This document shows positions 44,102-53,865 of a stretch of 64,000 bases of DNA, one piece after another. This stretch comes from Actinomadura rudentiformis. Lineage in GTDB: Bacteria; Actinomycetota; Actinomycetes; Streptosporangiales; Streptosporangiaceae. Both the position numbers and the translations under genes were made by a program. The stretch is from contig NZ_WBMT01000003.1 of NCBI RefSeq assembly GCF_008923185.1, forward strand, positions 434,001 through 498,000, read 5' to 3'. Each line of letters begins with the position of its first letter. The first letter of the stretch is position 1. Under the pieces are notes generated by a model. That model saw nothing but the letters and a program-made list of their open reading frames with translations. It ran no database searches and was not told the DNA's origin.

Positions 44102-45193
44102 GTGATCGAGACACTCGAGTTCACCCTCCCGCCCGACCTCGAAGCCCATGAACCCCCGGAGGCCCGTGGCAGAACCCGCGACGGCGTCCGCCTCCTGGTC
44201 GGACGCCGGGCCGGCGGAGAGGTCAGCCACCACGAGTTCTCCGACCTGCCGGACCTGTTGCGTCCCGGTGACCTGCTGGTGGTCAACACCTCCGCGACCC
44301 TTCCCGCAGCCGTACGGCTGGACAAGATCGCCGTCCACTTCTCCACCCCCCTCCCGACCGGCGCGACGATCGACGCCGCCGCGGCATCCGCTTCCGAGAG
44401 CGCCGCAGGCGCTCCAGCGGAGGGCGATGATCGTTTGTGGCTGGTGGAGTTGCGCCGCCGGACCGGCAAGGCGAGCGTTCCGTACCCCGGCGGCTCGCCC
44501 GGCGAGTGGATCCCGATGCCCGGCGGCGCGACGCTGACCCTGATCGCACGGCGGACGGAACGGCTGTGGGCGGCCCGCCTCAGCACCGACGTGGTCCCGT
44601 ACCTGCGGCTCTACGGCGTGCCGATCCGGTACGGGTACGTACGCCGCGACTGGCCCACCGCCGCGTACCAGACAGCGTTCGCCTACGACCGGAGCACCGG
44701 CAGCGCCGAGATGCCCAGCGCGGCAAGGCCGTTCACGCCGGAGCTCGTGACCCGTCTGGTGTCGCGCGGCGTCCTGCTCGCTCCGATCACCCTGCACACC
44801 GGCGTGGCCTCACCCGAGGCGCACGAACCCCCGTACGCCGAGCGCTACGACGTACCCTCGCAGACCGCCGGTCTCGTCAACCACGTACGGGCCAGCGGCG
44901 GCAACGTGATCGCGGTCGGCACCACCGCCGTCCGCGCTCTGGAGACCGCCGCCGGCCCGACCGGCCACGTCCACGCCTCCAGCGGCTGGACCGAGCACGT
45001 CATCACTCCCGAGGGCGGAGTACGCGTGGTGGACGGCCTGCTCACCGGCCTTCACGAGCCGAGATCGTCGCACCTGATGATGCTCACCGCGATCGCCGGC
45101 CACGACCTCCTCAAGAGCACCTATCAGGCCGCCTTGGACGAGTCCTATCTTTGGCATGAATTTGGAGACCTCAACCTCCTTTTGCCGAGCTGA
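44102..45193 (+). CDS. QueA-family S-adenosylmethionine:tRNA ribosyltransferase-isomerase-like protein
   Basis: A 363-aa QueA-fold protein: PGDLLVVNTSATLPAAV, PIRYGYV, YQTAFAYDRSTGSAEMPSA, ITLHTGVASPEA, RYDVPSQTAGLVN, VIAVGTTAVRALE, GLLTGLHEPRSSHLMMLTAI and YLWHEFGDLNLLLP. In queuosine biosynthesis, QueA adds the cyclopentane ring to preQ1-tRNA. It has a roughly 20-residue Ala-rich insertion after HFSTPLPTGA. No tgt, queG or other queuosine gene is present here, and many actinomycetes lack the pathway, so this may be a divergent paralogue with another role. GTG start with AGGAGA 7 bp upstream. Confidence 0.88.
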   Translation: MIETLEFTLPPDLEAHEPPEARGRTRDGVRLLVGRRAGGEVSHHEFSDLPDLLRPGDLLVVNTSATLPAAVRLDKIAVHFSTPLPTGATIDAAAASASESAAGAPAEGDDRLWLVELRRRTGKASVPYPGGSPGEWIPMPGGATLTLIARRTERLWAARLSTDVVPYLRLYGVPIRYGYVRRDWPTAAYQTAFAYDRSTGSAEMPSAARPFTPELVTRLVSRGVLLAPITLHTGVASPEAHEPPYAERYDVPSQTAGLVNHVRASGGNVIAVGTTAVRALETAAGPTGHVHASSGWTEHVITPEGGVRVVDGLLTGLHEPRSSHLMMLTAIAGHDLLKSTYQAALDESYLWHEFGDLNLLLPS

Positions 45194-45343
45194 CGTCAAC
45201 CAAGCGACACGACAAGCCACCCGCGCAAACTCCCCTCGGACTACCCGTCGCCTTCGCCGTTCCCCCGAGTTCACCGCCTGCTTGTCCGGATGCTGGACCG
45301 CGCGCGCGTCCGTTCACCCTCGGCCGGTACCGTGGTGACCAGC

Positions 45344-46552
45344 ATGGACGGGAAAGAACAGCGCACGCTGCTCATCACACTCACCGGCCGCGACCGCCCC
45401 GGGGTGACATCGCGGCTGTTCAGCACGCTCTCCGGCTTCCCGGTGACGGTCGCCGACGTCGAGCAGGTCGTGATCCGCGGCCGGCTCGTCCTGGGCGTTC
45501 TGATCGTGTACGAGGACGGCGCGGACATCGGCCAGGTGTGGACCGCGGCCGAACGGGTCGCGACCGACCTCGACATGGAGGTCGAACTCTCCACGGGCAA
45601 GATCAAGACCATGCCCCGCCGCCGTGGCCGCCTGCACGTGACCGTGCTCGGCGCCCCGCTGAAGCCCGCCGCCATGGCCGGGATCGCGGGCCGGATCGCC
45701 GCCAACGGCGCCAACATCGACCGCATCGAACGGCTCGCGCACTATCCCGTCACGTGCATCGAGATGGACGTCTCGGGCGCCGACCCCGAGACACTGCGCG
45801 CCGGGCTGGCCATTGAGGCCACCCAGCAGCAGGTCGACGTGGCCGTCCAGCACGGCGGCCTGCACCGTCGCGCCAAGCGGCTCATCGTGATGGACGTCGA
45901 CTCCACCCTCATCCAGGGCGAGGTCATCGAGCTCCTCGCCGAGCACGCGGGCTGCCTGGAAGAGGTCGCCAAGGTCACCGAGGCCGCCATGCGCGGCGAG
46001 CTGGACTTCGAGGGTTCCCTCCGGGAGCGGGTCGCGCTCCTCTCCGGTCTCGACGCGGGCGCGATCGACGCCGTCCGCGACAAGGTCGAACTGGCCGCCG
46101 GAGCCCGCACACTGGTGCGCACGCTCAAGCGCCTCGACTACAAGTTCGCGATCGTGAGCGGTGGATTCAGGCAGGTCACCGACGCCCTCGTGGCCGACCT
46201 CGGCATCGACTACTCCGCCGCCAACACCCTTGAGATCGAGAACGGCAAGCTCACCGGCCGCGTCGTCGGCCCCGTGATCGACCGCGCCGGCAAGGCCACG
46301 GCCCTCGAACGGTTCGCCCGCGAGGCCGGAATCCCGATCAACCAGACGGTCGCGATCGGCGACGGCGCCAACGATCTCGACATGCTCCAGGCCGCCGGGC
46401 TGGGCATCGCCTACAACGCCAAGCCCGTCGTACGCGAGGCCGCCGACACCGCCGTCAACGTCCCGTACCTGGACACGATCCTCTTCCTCCTGGGCATCTC
46501 CCGCGACGAGGTAGAAGCAGCCGACGCCGCCGACGCCACCCACCCCGCCTGA
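45344..46552 (+). CDS. serB: Phosphoserine phosphatase SerB
   Basis: A 402-aa enzyme with two N-terminal ACT domains (LLITLTGRDRPGVTSRLFST and HVTVLGAPLKPAAMAGIAGR) and a C-terminal HAD phosphatase. HAD motifs: VMDVDSTLIQGEVIELLA (nucleophile near residue 184), AIVSGGFRQV and AIGDGANDLDMLQAAG. It performs the last step of serine synthesis from 3-phosphoglycerate. The ATG at 45344 matches the conserved start; upstream residues lack a signal for translation. It is monocistronic, with a 150-bp gap after the QueA-like gene. The ACT domains suggest serine feedback. Confidence 0.94.
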   Translation: MDGKEQRTLLITLTGRDRPGVTSRLFSTLSGFPVTVADVEQVVIRGRLVLGVLIVYEDGADIGQVWTAAERVATDLDMEVELSTGKIKTMPRRRGRLHVTVLGAPLKPAAMAGIAGRIAANGANIDRIERLAHYPVTCIEMDVSGADPETLRAGLAIEATQQQVDVAVQHGGLHRRAKRLIVMDVDSTLIQGEVIELLAEHAGCLEEVAKVTEAAMRGELDFEGSLRERVALLSGLDAGAIDAVRDKVELAAGARTLVRTLKRLDYKFAIVSGGFRQVTDALVADLGIDYSAANTLEIENGKLTGRVVGPVIDRAGKATALERFAREAGIPINQTVAIGDGANDLDMLQAAGLGIAYNAKPVVREAADTAVNVPYLDTILFLLGISRDEVEAADAADATHPA

Positions 46553-47003
46553 CCAACCCTCCCCACCTGCCGCAGGATGGTCCCACCGCCCGACCCTGCT
46601 CGCACCACACAACAGCCGCTGATCCAGCAGCTCACGCCGCTGCGGCAGCCGCGACCACCGAGGTGCCGTGGATAACAGCCGCCCAGGCCCCTGCCCACAC
46701 GACACCACCACACCCGCCACGACCTCACATCTCAGGGCAGGTGGCCTGCTGCGTTCCTCGCTGCCGGGTACGCGGCCGCAGATGCTCCGTGCGGCCGGCT
46801 GCACTCCTTTCTTGGGCATGGCGAGTGGTCACGGTCGATGGCGATCACCAACTGCACGTGGACGCCTGGCGTCGAGCGGCCGCCAGGGCGCTCGGGATGG
46901 CTCTGTCCGGTTGATGTCGATTGAGGGGAAGGTGGTGTTGGCGGGGCTTTTGTGGTCGTAGGGGAGAACGCGGGTACATCGTGATCGGGATGGGAGACCT
47001 CAC
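46553..47003. other. 451-bp intergenic region
   Basis: No gene with a start and ribosome site is seen. On the minus strand GGCCGCA...TGCGGCC at about 46779-46802 makes a 7-bp stem, close to a GAGGAACGCAGCAGG stretch. It was compared by eye with SRP, tmRNA and RNase P RNA cores and does not match. A shared structured RNA cannot be excluded. Confidence 0.4.
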
Positions 47004-49271
47004 GTGGGGGTGGTAGTGGTGCTGCGGGGTGCCCGCAAGGCGTACGCCAAGATCGAGGGTCGGGCGGCGCCCTTCTACGGGCTCGCCTCGTCGCTCGCCA
47101 TGGCCGTACCGCTCCTCGTGGGCGCGCTGACCGACCACGCCGCACAGGGCTCGATGATCGCGCTCGGGGCCTTTGTCGTGTCGCTGAGGGCGCCGGAGGG
47201 ACCGTACGGGGCGCGCGCCCGGAACCTCGGGGCCGCCACGATCGTGGTCGCGATCGGCGCGACCATCGGCGGTCACCTGAGCGGGCACATCTGGCTGGCG
47301 GTCGCCGTCATACCGCCGATCGTGGCTCTCGGGAGCGCGGTCGGCTGGATCGGCCCCACGGCCGGGTTGGCGGTCCTGCTGACGGCCATCCGGCCACGCG
47401 CCGAGGACGTGGTGTTCAACGGCTTCCTGGAGTTGCTCGGCGGAGTTCTGGTGAGCGTGCTGCTGCTCGTGCCGTGGCCAGCCTTCCGGTTGCGCCCGCT
47501 GCGTACGGCCCTGTCGGAGGCGACCGAGGCCGTGGCCGAGGCGCTCGACGCGGTCGCCCAGGACGTCGGCGCACCGGACGCCAGCGTCCTGAACGCCGTC
47601 GACCTGACCAACCCCGACCTCGCCGCGGTCGTGCACAAGCCCGACTGGGAGCAACGCCGCCGGGCGGCGTCCCGCGCTCTGACGGCGGCGCGCACGACGT
47701 ACGGGCTCTACCGCGGCGGCCGCGAGGAGCAGACCCGTCCCGAGCGGCTGATCGAGGCGCTCGCCAGGATCCTGCACGAGACCGTGGCGTTGCGGGCGCT
47801 CGTGGAGGCCGCAGGGCGGCGGCCGCCCCAACGCGAGTGGGAGATGGAGGTGCACGTCGCGATCGCGGCGCTGGCGGCGCGGCTGCGCCTGCTGGCCGGA
47901 GCGACCGAGACGACCGGCCAGACCCCGCTCGGCAGCGTCGAATCCGCGGCGATCCGCCGGCTCGGCAGGCAGAGCGAGGTGATCCGGCGAGCCGGGCTCG
48001 CCGGCGACGAGGACCTTGTCGCCGCCGCCCTGATCGGCCAGATCCGGCGTTCGATCGACCGCCTCGCGGCGAACATGGAATCCGCTCGCCGGATCGTCGC
48101 GGGCGGTCTTCGGATGGGCCTCGCCCCGCCTCGGCCACTCGGCACCACGGGTCCGGCCTCACTCTGGGACCGTGCCGGAACGGCCGTACGGACGCGCTCC
48201 CCCTCGTTCAGGCAGGTCATGCGGCTCAGCCTCGCGGTCGCGGTCGCGATGGCGCTCGCCGCGGCGCTCCAGCTGCCGCACGGGCACTGGCTGACGATCA
48301 CCGTCCTGCTGACCATGCGCGACACGTACGGCGACACGGTCGAACTGGTCCTGCAGCGAGTGGGCGGCACCGCGATCGGCTCCGCGATCGCCGCCGTTCT
48401 CCTGGCTCTCGCGCCGGGACAGGTCGTGGCCTCGGCGGTGCTCTTCGTCTTCGGGCTGCTCGCGTTCACCCTGCGCTCGGTGAACTTCACCTACTGGGCG
48501 CTCTTCGGGACGCCGCTGGCGATGATGCTGATGGACTTCTCCGTGCCGTCGGACTGGACCGCGGCCGGCGAACGGATCGGCCTGACGATCGCGGGCGCCC
48601 TCCTGACCGTGCTGGCGTCCCGCCTGTTGTGGCCGACGGGGTACGCCGAGCGGCTGCCCGTTCAACTCGGGCACCTCGTCAGCACTCACGCCGACCTCGC
48701 GCGGGCGGCGGCCGCCGTGGTGCAGGACGAGCACGAACGCCTGCCTCACGACAAGGTCATGGCCGCCGAGCTCGCCACCGAGGCCATCACCGAAGCCCGC
48801 AACCGCCTCGGCAAGGAACACGTTCCCGACACCGAACGCATCGCCCGCCTCCAAACCACCGCGGAAGCCGCCCACCGTGTGCGTGACCACCTCATCGCCG
48901 TGGCCCGCATGTCCCGCGAGCAGGAGATCGAAAGCGGCCCCGTACCCGAGATCCTGGACCGCATCGCCGACCTGCTCGAAGAGACCGCCGCCACACTGGA
49001 CGACCCCGAACCCGGCCCGCCGGACGCCTCGGAACCCGACCGCCGCCTCGACGAGGGGTTCGCCGCCCTCGACACGTACCTCACCAAGATCACACGCAGG
49101 CGCCGCGCGGAGGTCGAAGCGGGCGTGGAGACCGACGCCTTCACCCCGCTACGCCACGCCCTGCTCCAGGTCTCCGGCGCCCGCTACACGCTGCGCGCCC
49201 TCCGCGGCGACGTCACCGATCTGATCGACTCGGGTCTGGCCGCCGGCCATCCCGGCCCCTCCGCGCGATAG
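47004..49271 (+). CDS. FUSC-family membrane transporter
   Basis: A 755-aa protein with two sets of about five to six TM helices, typical of aromatic-acid exporter/fusaric-acid-resistance proteins: an N-terminal block (FYGLASSLAMAVPLLVGALT, ...) and a second block (VMRLSLAVAVAMALAAALQL, TITVLLTMRDTYGDTVELV). The remaining parts, about 200 residues each, are helical cytoplasmic domains rich in Glu/Arg. The GTG has GGGAG 7 bp upstream. It probably exports aromatic or phenolic compounds. It is convergent with the SixA gene, with a repeat array between. Confidence 0.9.
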   Translation: MGVVVVLRGARKAYAKIEGRAAPFYGLASSLAMAVPLLVGALTDHAAQGSMIALGAFVVSLRAPEGPYGARARNLGAATIVVAIGATIGGHLSGHIWLAVAVIPPIVALGSAVGWIGPTAGLAVLLTAIRPRAEDVVFNGFLELLGGVLVSVLLLVPWPAFRLRPLRTALSEATEAVAEALDAVAQDVGAPDASVLNAVDLTNPDLAAVVHKPDWEQRRRAASRALTAARTTYGLYRGGREEQTRPERLIEALARILHETVALRALVEAAGRRPPQREWEMEVHVAIAALAARLRLLAGATETTGQTPLGSVESAAIRRLGRQSEVIRRAGLAGDEDLVAAALIGQIRRSIDRLAANMESARRIVAGGLRMGLAPPRPLGTTGPASLWDRAGTAVRTRSPSFRQVMRLSLAVAVAMALAAALQLPHGHWLTITVLLTMRDTYGDTVELVLQRVGGTAIGSAIAAVLLALAPGQVVASAVLFVFGLLAFTLRSVNFTYWALFGTPLAMMLMDFSVPSDWTAAGERIGLTIAGALLTVLASRLLWPTGYAERLPVQLGHLVSTHADLARAAAAVVQDEHERLPHDKVMAAELATEAITEARNRLGKEHVPDTERIARLQTTAEAAHRVRDHLIAVARMSREQEIESGPVPEILDRIADLLEETAATLDDPEPGPPDASEPDRRLDEGFAALDTYLTKITRRRRAEVEAGVETDAFTPLRHALLQVSGARYTLRALRGDVTDLIDSGLAAGHPGPSAR

Positions 49272-49272
49272 C

Positions 49273-49349
49273 GGTCAATCCTTGGCGTACGGGTCAATCC
49301 TTGGTGCACGGGTCAACCTTTGTGATATAGGTCAATCCTTGGGCGTACG
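49273..49349. repeat. 19-20-bp x 4 tandem array over a stop codon
   Basis: Units related to GGTCAATCCTTGGCGTACG start at 49273, 49292, 49311 and 49330. On the minus strand the unit is a copy of the last codons of the SixA gene (Arg-Thr-Pro-Lys-Asp-stop; TCA at 49332-49334). The copies run downstream from that gene to the FUSC stop at 49271. Confidence 0.95.
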
Positions 49350-49796
49350 GGTCAAGGAGAGCGTTCCGGTCCCGGGCCATACCTCGGCCCAGGGCACGGT
49401 GAACTCGATGACGGCGAGCGCGCAGGTCGGGAACGCGTCGGGCGCGTCGCGGGTGAGGTCGTGCACGAGCTGGTGCACCGAGGGGTTGTGCCCGATGAGC
49501 AACAACGTCCGTACGTCACCGGCCTCGCGAACGAGCGACAGCAACGTCTCGGGCTCGTTGTCGTAGATCTGGGGCTCGAAGCTCACCTCGCTCTGGAGCG
49601 CGAGCCCTTCAAGGGTCTCCCGCGTCCGCACCGCCGTGGAGCACAGGACCCGATCAGGAACCAGATCGTTCTTCCGGAGCCACTCACCGGTCGCCGCGGC
49701 GTCCCGCCGGCCGCGGTCGTTGAGCGGACGGTCGATGTCGGCGAGCCCAAGGCCCGCGACGGCCTTGGCGTGGCGAAGGACGATGAGCGTCGGCAT
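49332..49796 (-). CDS. Histidine phosphatase (SixA-like)
   Basis: A 154-aa phosphoglycerate-mutase-fold phosphatase: catalytic LIVLRHAKA at the N terminus (RH-A motif of SixA rather than RHG), STAVRTRETLEGL and LLLIGHNPSVHQL, giving two His and two Arg in the active site. SixA dephosphorylates phosphohistidine on phosphotransfer domains in E. coli; the target here is unknown. The ATG at 49796 directly precedes PTLIVLRHAK. Convergent with the FUSC gene; a 37-aa membrane peptide gene follows upstream on the same strand. Confidence 0.9.
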   Translation of the reverse strand: MPTLIVLRHAKAVAGLGLADIDRPLNDRGRRDAAATGEWLRKNDLVPDRVLCSTAVRTRETLEGLALQSEVSFEPQIYDNEPETLLSLVREAGDVRTLLLIGHNPSVHQLVHDLTRDAPDAFPTCALAVIEFTVPWAEVWPGTGTLSLTRTPKD

Positions 49797-49836
49797 AGCC
49801 GCCACCCTAGCCCCGCGCCCATTCCGTGGCGGTTCG

Positions 49837-49950
49837 TCAGGGGGCGACCATCACACCGATCATCCAGAGAACCAGCATGATCCCAAGCATCCCGCCAAGC
49901 ACGATGGCGAACCCCTTGGGCCCCGACATCGTCGGCTTCCCGTCGCTCAC
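49837..49950 (-). CDS. 37-aa membrane peptide (SGM_5486-like)
   Basis: A GTG with GGGAGG about 8 bp upstream opens a short frame: a hydrophilic head (SDGKPTMSGPKG), then one TM helix (FAIVLGGMLGIMLVLWMIGV). The size, the position beside a FUSC transporter/SixA pair and the GxMLGI helix recall the small transporter-associated proteins named SGM_5486 in Streptomyces. That assignment is from memory and not checked. It ends 40 bp before the SixA start, so they may be cotranscribed. Confidence 0.7.
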   Translation of the reverse strand: MSDGKPTMSGPKGFAIVLGGMLGIMLVLWMIGVMVAP

Positions 49951-50099
49951 CGCACGCCTCCCGTCCTGGAACGTCAACCGAGGCCCACGCCTCACCGGCC
50001 CGTCATCGGCTCGACCGGGCCCGCGTACAGCGTACGGCCACCCCTCCATGCCCCCGACACCACCCACCACCCCCTCGTCCTCTGCTCAGAGGCGCAGCA

Positions 50100-50134
50100 A
50101 AAGGGGCCGGTGGCTGGGTGCCACCGGCCCCTTT
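50100..50134. terminator. Terminator of hppA
   Basis: AAAGGGGCCGGTGG-CTGGGTG-CCACCGGCCCCTTT, a perfect 14-bp stem; read on the minus strand it ends in TTTT. It lies 28 bp after the hppA stop and is the most canonical terminator in the window. Confidence 0.92.
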
Positions 50135-50161
50135 CGGGTTGCGTTGCGGATCAGGCCGTGG

Positions 50162-52636
50162 TCAGGCCTTGTTGGCGGATGACTCGCGGTCGGAGTCGGA
50201 ACGCGGCTTGGGCGGTGTCTCCGCGGCCTCGGCGTCCCCGGTGGCCGACGCCTCCGGGGTGCCTGCCTCGACCTCGCCGCCGGTCCCGGCTCCGGGGAGG
50301 GTGCCGGTCGTGGTCCCGCCGACGACCGCCGGCTGGCCCTCGCCGGAGCCGATCGGGTCGGCACGGCGCTTGGAGAGCACGATGGCGCCGATGACGACGA
50401 TCACCGCGCCCCCGGCGACGCCGACGCGCAGCGGGATGTTGCCCGCGTACGTCACGACGGCGTCGGCGATGAGCAGGGCGACCAGGTTCATGACCTTGAT
50501 CAGCGGGTTGATCGCCGGGCCGGCGGTGTCCTTGAACGGGTCGCCGACCGTGTCGCCGATCACGGTGGCCTCATGGGCCTCGCTGCCCTTGCCGCCGAGG
50601 TGGCCTTCCTCGACGAGCTTCTTGGCGTTGTCCCAGGCGCCGCCCGCGTTCGCGAGGAAAACGGCCATGAGCACGCCGCACGCGATGGCGCCGCCGAGGA
50701 ACGCGCCGAGCGGCGCGTACCCGAGGGCGAAGCCGACCGCGATCGGGGTCATGATGGCCAGCAGTCCCGGCGTGGCCAGCTCGCGCTGGGCGTCCCGGGT
50801 GCAGATGTCGACGACGCGGTCGTAGTCGGGCTTCTCGGTGTAGTCCATGATCCCGGGCTTGGTGCGGAACTGCTCGCGCACCTCGACCACGACCCGGCCC
50901 GCCGCCCGGCTGACCGCCATGATGGCCAGTCCGGAGAACAAGAACACCACGGCCGCACCGATGATCAGCCCGATCAGCACGTTCGGGTTGTCGATGGAGA
51001 GGTTGAACGTGGCGAAGTCGCCCAGCGCGTCCTTGGCGTCGTCGGAGGCGTCGGACAGCGCGCTGACGACGGTCGTACGGAACGAGCCGAACAGCGCGGT
51101 CGCCGCCAGCACGGCCGTCGCGATCGCGATGCCCTTGGTGATCGCCTTGGTGGTGTTGCCGACCGCGTCGAGGCGTTCGAGCACCGCGGCGCCCTCGCCC
51201 TCCACGTCGCCGGACATCTCGGCGATGCCCTGCGCGTTGTCGGAGACCGGGCCGAAGGTGTCCATGGACACGATCACACCGACCGTGGTCAGCAGGCCGG
51301 TGCCCGCCATCGCGACCGCGAACAGGGCGACCGTGGTGTTGCCGAAGCCCAGCAGGAACGCCCCGTACACCGCACCGGCGATCACGAGCGCGGTGTAGAC
51401 CGCGGACTCCAGGCCGAGCGAGATGCCGGAGAGGATCACCGTCGCGGGACCGGTGCGGGCGCTGTCGGTGACCTCCTTCACGGGCTTGCGGTTGGTCTCG
51501 GTGAAGTAGCCGGTCAGCAGCTGGATGGCGCTGGCCAGCACGATGCCGATGATCACCGCGCCGAGCGCGACGACCTGCGGGTTGGCGTCCAGGCCGAGGA
51601 TCTCCTGGTCGGTGACACCGCTCAGCTCGTCGAACGAGGACGGCAGGTAGGTGAACGCGGCCACGGCCACGAGCAGCGCGGAGATGATCGCGGAGATGAA
51701 GAAGCCGCGGTTGATCGCCGACATGCCCGAGCGGTCCTTGTCCCGGGGCGCCACCGCGAAGATCCCGATCACGGCGGTGATCACACCGATCATCGGCACG
51801 ATCAGGGGGAACACGAGCCCCTCGGTGCCGAACGCCGCCGTGCCGAGGATGAGCGCGGCGACGAGCATGACCGCGTACGACTCGAACAGGTCGGCCGCCA
51901 TGCCGGCGCAGTCACCGACGTTGTCGCCCACGTTGTCGGCGATCGTCGCGGCGTTGCGGGGGTCGTCCTCCGGGATCCCCTGCTCGACCTTCCCCACGAG
52001 GTCGGCGCCCACGTCCGCGGCCTTGGTGAAGATGCCGCCGCCGACTCGCATGAACATCGCAAGCAGCGCGGCACCGAAGCCGAAGCCCTCCAGGACCTTC
52101 GGGGCGTCGCCCTTGTAGGCGAGCACGACCACGGCGGCACCGAAGAGCCCGAGGCCCACCGTGAACATCCCGGCGACGCCGCCGGTACGGAAGGCGATGC
52201 GCATCGCCTTCTTCTCGCCGCCTTCTTCGCGGGCGGCCGCGGCGACCCGGACGTTGCCGCGCACGGCGAGCCACATGCCGGCGAACCCGGTGATGGCCGA
52301 GAACGCGGCGCCGATGACGAAGAAGACCGACCGTCCGATCCGTTCACCGGTCGAATCGGCAGGAAGCAGGAGCAGTACGAGCGGAATCAGCACCACGAAG
52401 ATGGCGACGGTGCGGAACTGGCGTTTCAGATAGGCGCTTGCGCCTTCTTGGACGGCCCGAGCGATGTCCTGCATCTTCTCGGTGCCCTGGCCGGCGGCCA
52501 GCACCTCTCGTACCAGACCTCCGGCGACGGCCAGTGCCAGCAGCGCGACCACTCCGACGACGACGACCAACGTGAGGTCGCCGCCGCCAAGATCCACTTC
52601 TGCGCTGGCCGGGCTTGACAGGGAAAGCCCAGACAT
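50162..52636 (-). CDS. hppA: Proton-translocating membrane pyrophosphatase
   Basis: An 824-aa protein with about 16 TM helices. The catalytic site has GGGIFTKAADVGADLVGKVE, EDDPRNAATIADNVGDNVGD (metal-binding Asp residues) and CAGMAADLFESYAV, and late GDTVGDPFKDTAGPAINPLIK. The sequence AVGNTTKAITKGIAI carries a Lys after GNTT, the mark of potassium-independent H+-PPases. It uses pyrophosphate hydrolysis to pump protons. The C-terminal 80 residues form an acidic/Ser-rich cytoplasmic tail, an addition not usual in the family core. The ATG has AGGAGG 6 bp upstream. In Streptomyces, hppA also lies beside bldG. Confidence 0.96.
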   Translation of the reverse strand: MSGLSLSSPASAEVDLGGGDLTLVVVVGVVALLALAVAGGLVREVLAAGQGTEKMQDIARAVQEGASAYLKRQFRTVAIFVVLIPLVLLLLPADSTGERIGRSVFFVIGAAFSAITGFAGMWLAVRGNVRVAAAAREEGGEKKAMRIAFRTGGVAGMFTVGLGLFGAAVVVLAYKGDAPKVLEGFGFGAALLAMFMRVGGGIFTKAADVGADLVGKVEQGIPEDDPRNAATIADNVGDNVGDCAGMAADLFESYAVMLVAALILGTAAFGTEGLVFPLIVPMIGVITAVIGIFAVAPRDKDRSGMSAINRGFFISAIISALLVAVAAFTYLPSSFDELSGVTDQEILGLDANPQVVALGAVIIGIVLASAIQLLTGYFTETNRKPVKEVTDSARTGPATVILSGISLGLESAVYTALVIAGAVYGAFLLGFGNTTVALFAVAMAGTGLLTTVGVIVSMDTFGPVSDNAQGIAEMSGDVEGEGAAVLERLDAVGNTTKAITKGIAIATAVLAATALFGSFRTTVVSALSDASDDAKDALGDFATFNLSIDNPNVLIGLIIGAAVVFLFSGLAIMAVSRAAGRVVVEVREQFRTKPGIMDYTEKPDYDRVVDICTRDAQRELATPGLLAIMTPIAVGFALGYAPLGAFLGGAIACGVLMAVFLANAGGAWDNAKKLVEEGHLGGKGSEAHEATVIGDTVGDPFKDTAGPAINPLIKVMNLVALLIADAVVTYAGNIPLRVGVAGGAVIVVIGAIVLSKRRADPIGSGEGQPAVVGGTTTGTLPGAGTGGEVEAGTPEASATGDAEAAETPPKPRSDSDRESSANKA

Positions 52637-53324
52637 CCGTCCTCCTCGACAGGGGTGTGCGATCTTCGATCGCCGAAAAGACGATCTCTACCGCGTACCC
52701 CGCGGAGGGCGATTTAGGCCTCACTACGGCAACGCGGGTGCCGGGAGTCTACGCACGCCACGTCTGGATTAGAAGCCTGTCGGTTCCTTAATGAGGCCGA
52801 AATGAAAAAGCAATCGACTTTACGCCGCGATTTGACCTGAAAGTGCCGAGAAACAGAGTCTCCGCAGGTCACCCACGGGCAGCCAACTCTATCTCCAACG
52901 ATCTTGACATGATCCGGATGCCCCACCCACAACCAGGCGCACACCCCGCATACCGCCCGATCCCGGTTTCAGCCAGCCGATAACAGTAATTACCTACTGA
53001 CCCAAATCAAGTTTGAAGATCGACTCGGAAGACGATCCCATAACCCCTTTCCCGATAGATCATCGGGGCCCCTTTAGTCACAATCGTCACACCGCCCCCA
53101 CTTCGCTCCTCCGTAACCGACCCACGCCACAGCCCCGAACCCCTGACGCCCAACCCCAACCCGCCTCTGACTCCCCGGCTCCGCACCCACACGCCGTGCC
53201 CCTTACAGGGCGGGCGGCAAATGGCGGCCAGGCTCCCCGGCAGCAAGACCGGCCGTACGTCGGCAGGCAGACTCACAGACCTGCCACCCGCACTCGGACT
53301 TGCCGTCCTCAGAACCAGCCGTGG

Positions 53325-53406
53325 TCGACCTGTTCCGCCTGACACAGAGGAACGGCCAGCCGGAGTCGACCTGTTCCGCCTGACGCAGAGGAACGGCCAG
53401 CCGGAG
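53325..53406. repeat. 41-bp tandem duplication
   Basis: Two near-identical 41-bp units (TCGACCTGTTCCGCCTGACR at the start) differing at one visible position, followed by a partial third start. The unit length is not a multiple of three, and no gene covers it. Confidence 0.93.
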
Positions 53407-53713
53407 TCGATGCATGAGGCCCGGCCGAGCCGCTCGCCGGGAGATCGGCTGAACGGCGGTCAGACCAACCTCGCCCCAACCGCGGCCACCTACTTGATCC
53501 CTGCCAAGGCACCTGACGGACGGCGCGCGAGTGCGTTCAACAGAATGGCGCCCGGCCTCCCCACAAGAACCGCACGCTCCCCACGCGAGAAATCCCTGAG
53601 CCCACGCCCAACCGCCGAACACAGCGGGACCTACCAGACAAGCTGAGCCTCCTTCCACCCGCGCGGCCGCACATCAACCCCACTCGATCGATCCCCGCAC
53701 CCGCCCGAACACA

Positions 53714-53865
53714 CCGAACACCACGGCAGCCGCATCCGCCTGGACACGTGACCGAACACCCCGGCAGCCGCCCCCGCCTGGACACACGACCGAACACCCC
53801 GGCAGCCGCCCCCGCCTGGACACACGACCGAACACCCCGGCAGCCGCATCCGCCTGGACGCGCGA
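53714..53865. repeat. 38-bp x 4 minisatellite
   Basis: Four units of 38 bp start at 53714, 53752, 53790 and 53828, each beginning CCGAACACC(A/C)CGGCAGCCGC; units 2 and 3 are identical, and a decayed fifth starts at 53866. The unit length breaks frame, so this is non-coding. Confidence 0.95.

Noticed and set aside
46700..46900. SRP, tmRNA or RNase P RNA in the gap after serB
   Set aside because: A GAGGAACGCAGC stretch and a 7-bp stem caught attention, but the signature loops of these RNAs are missing.
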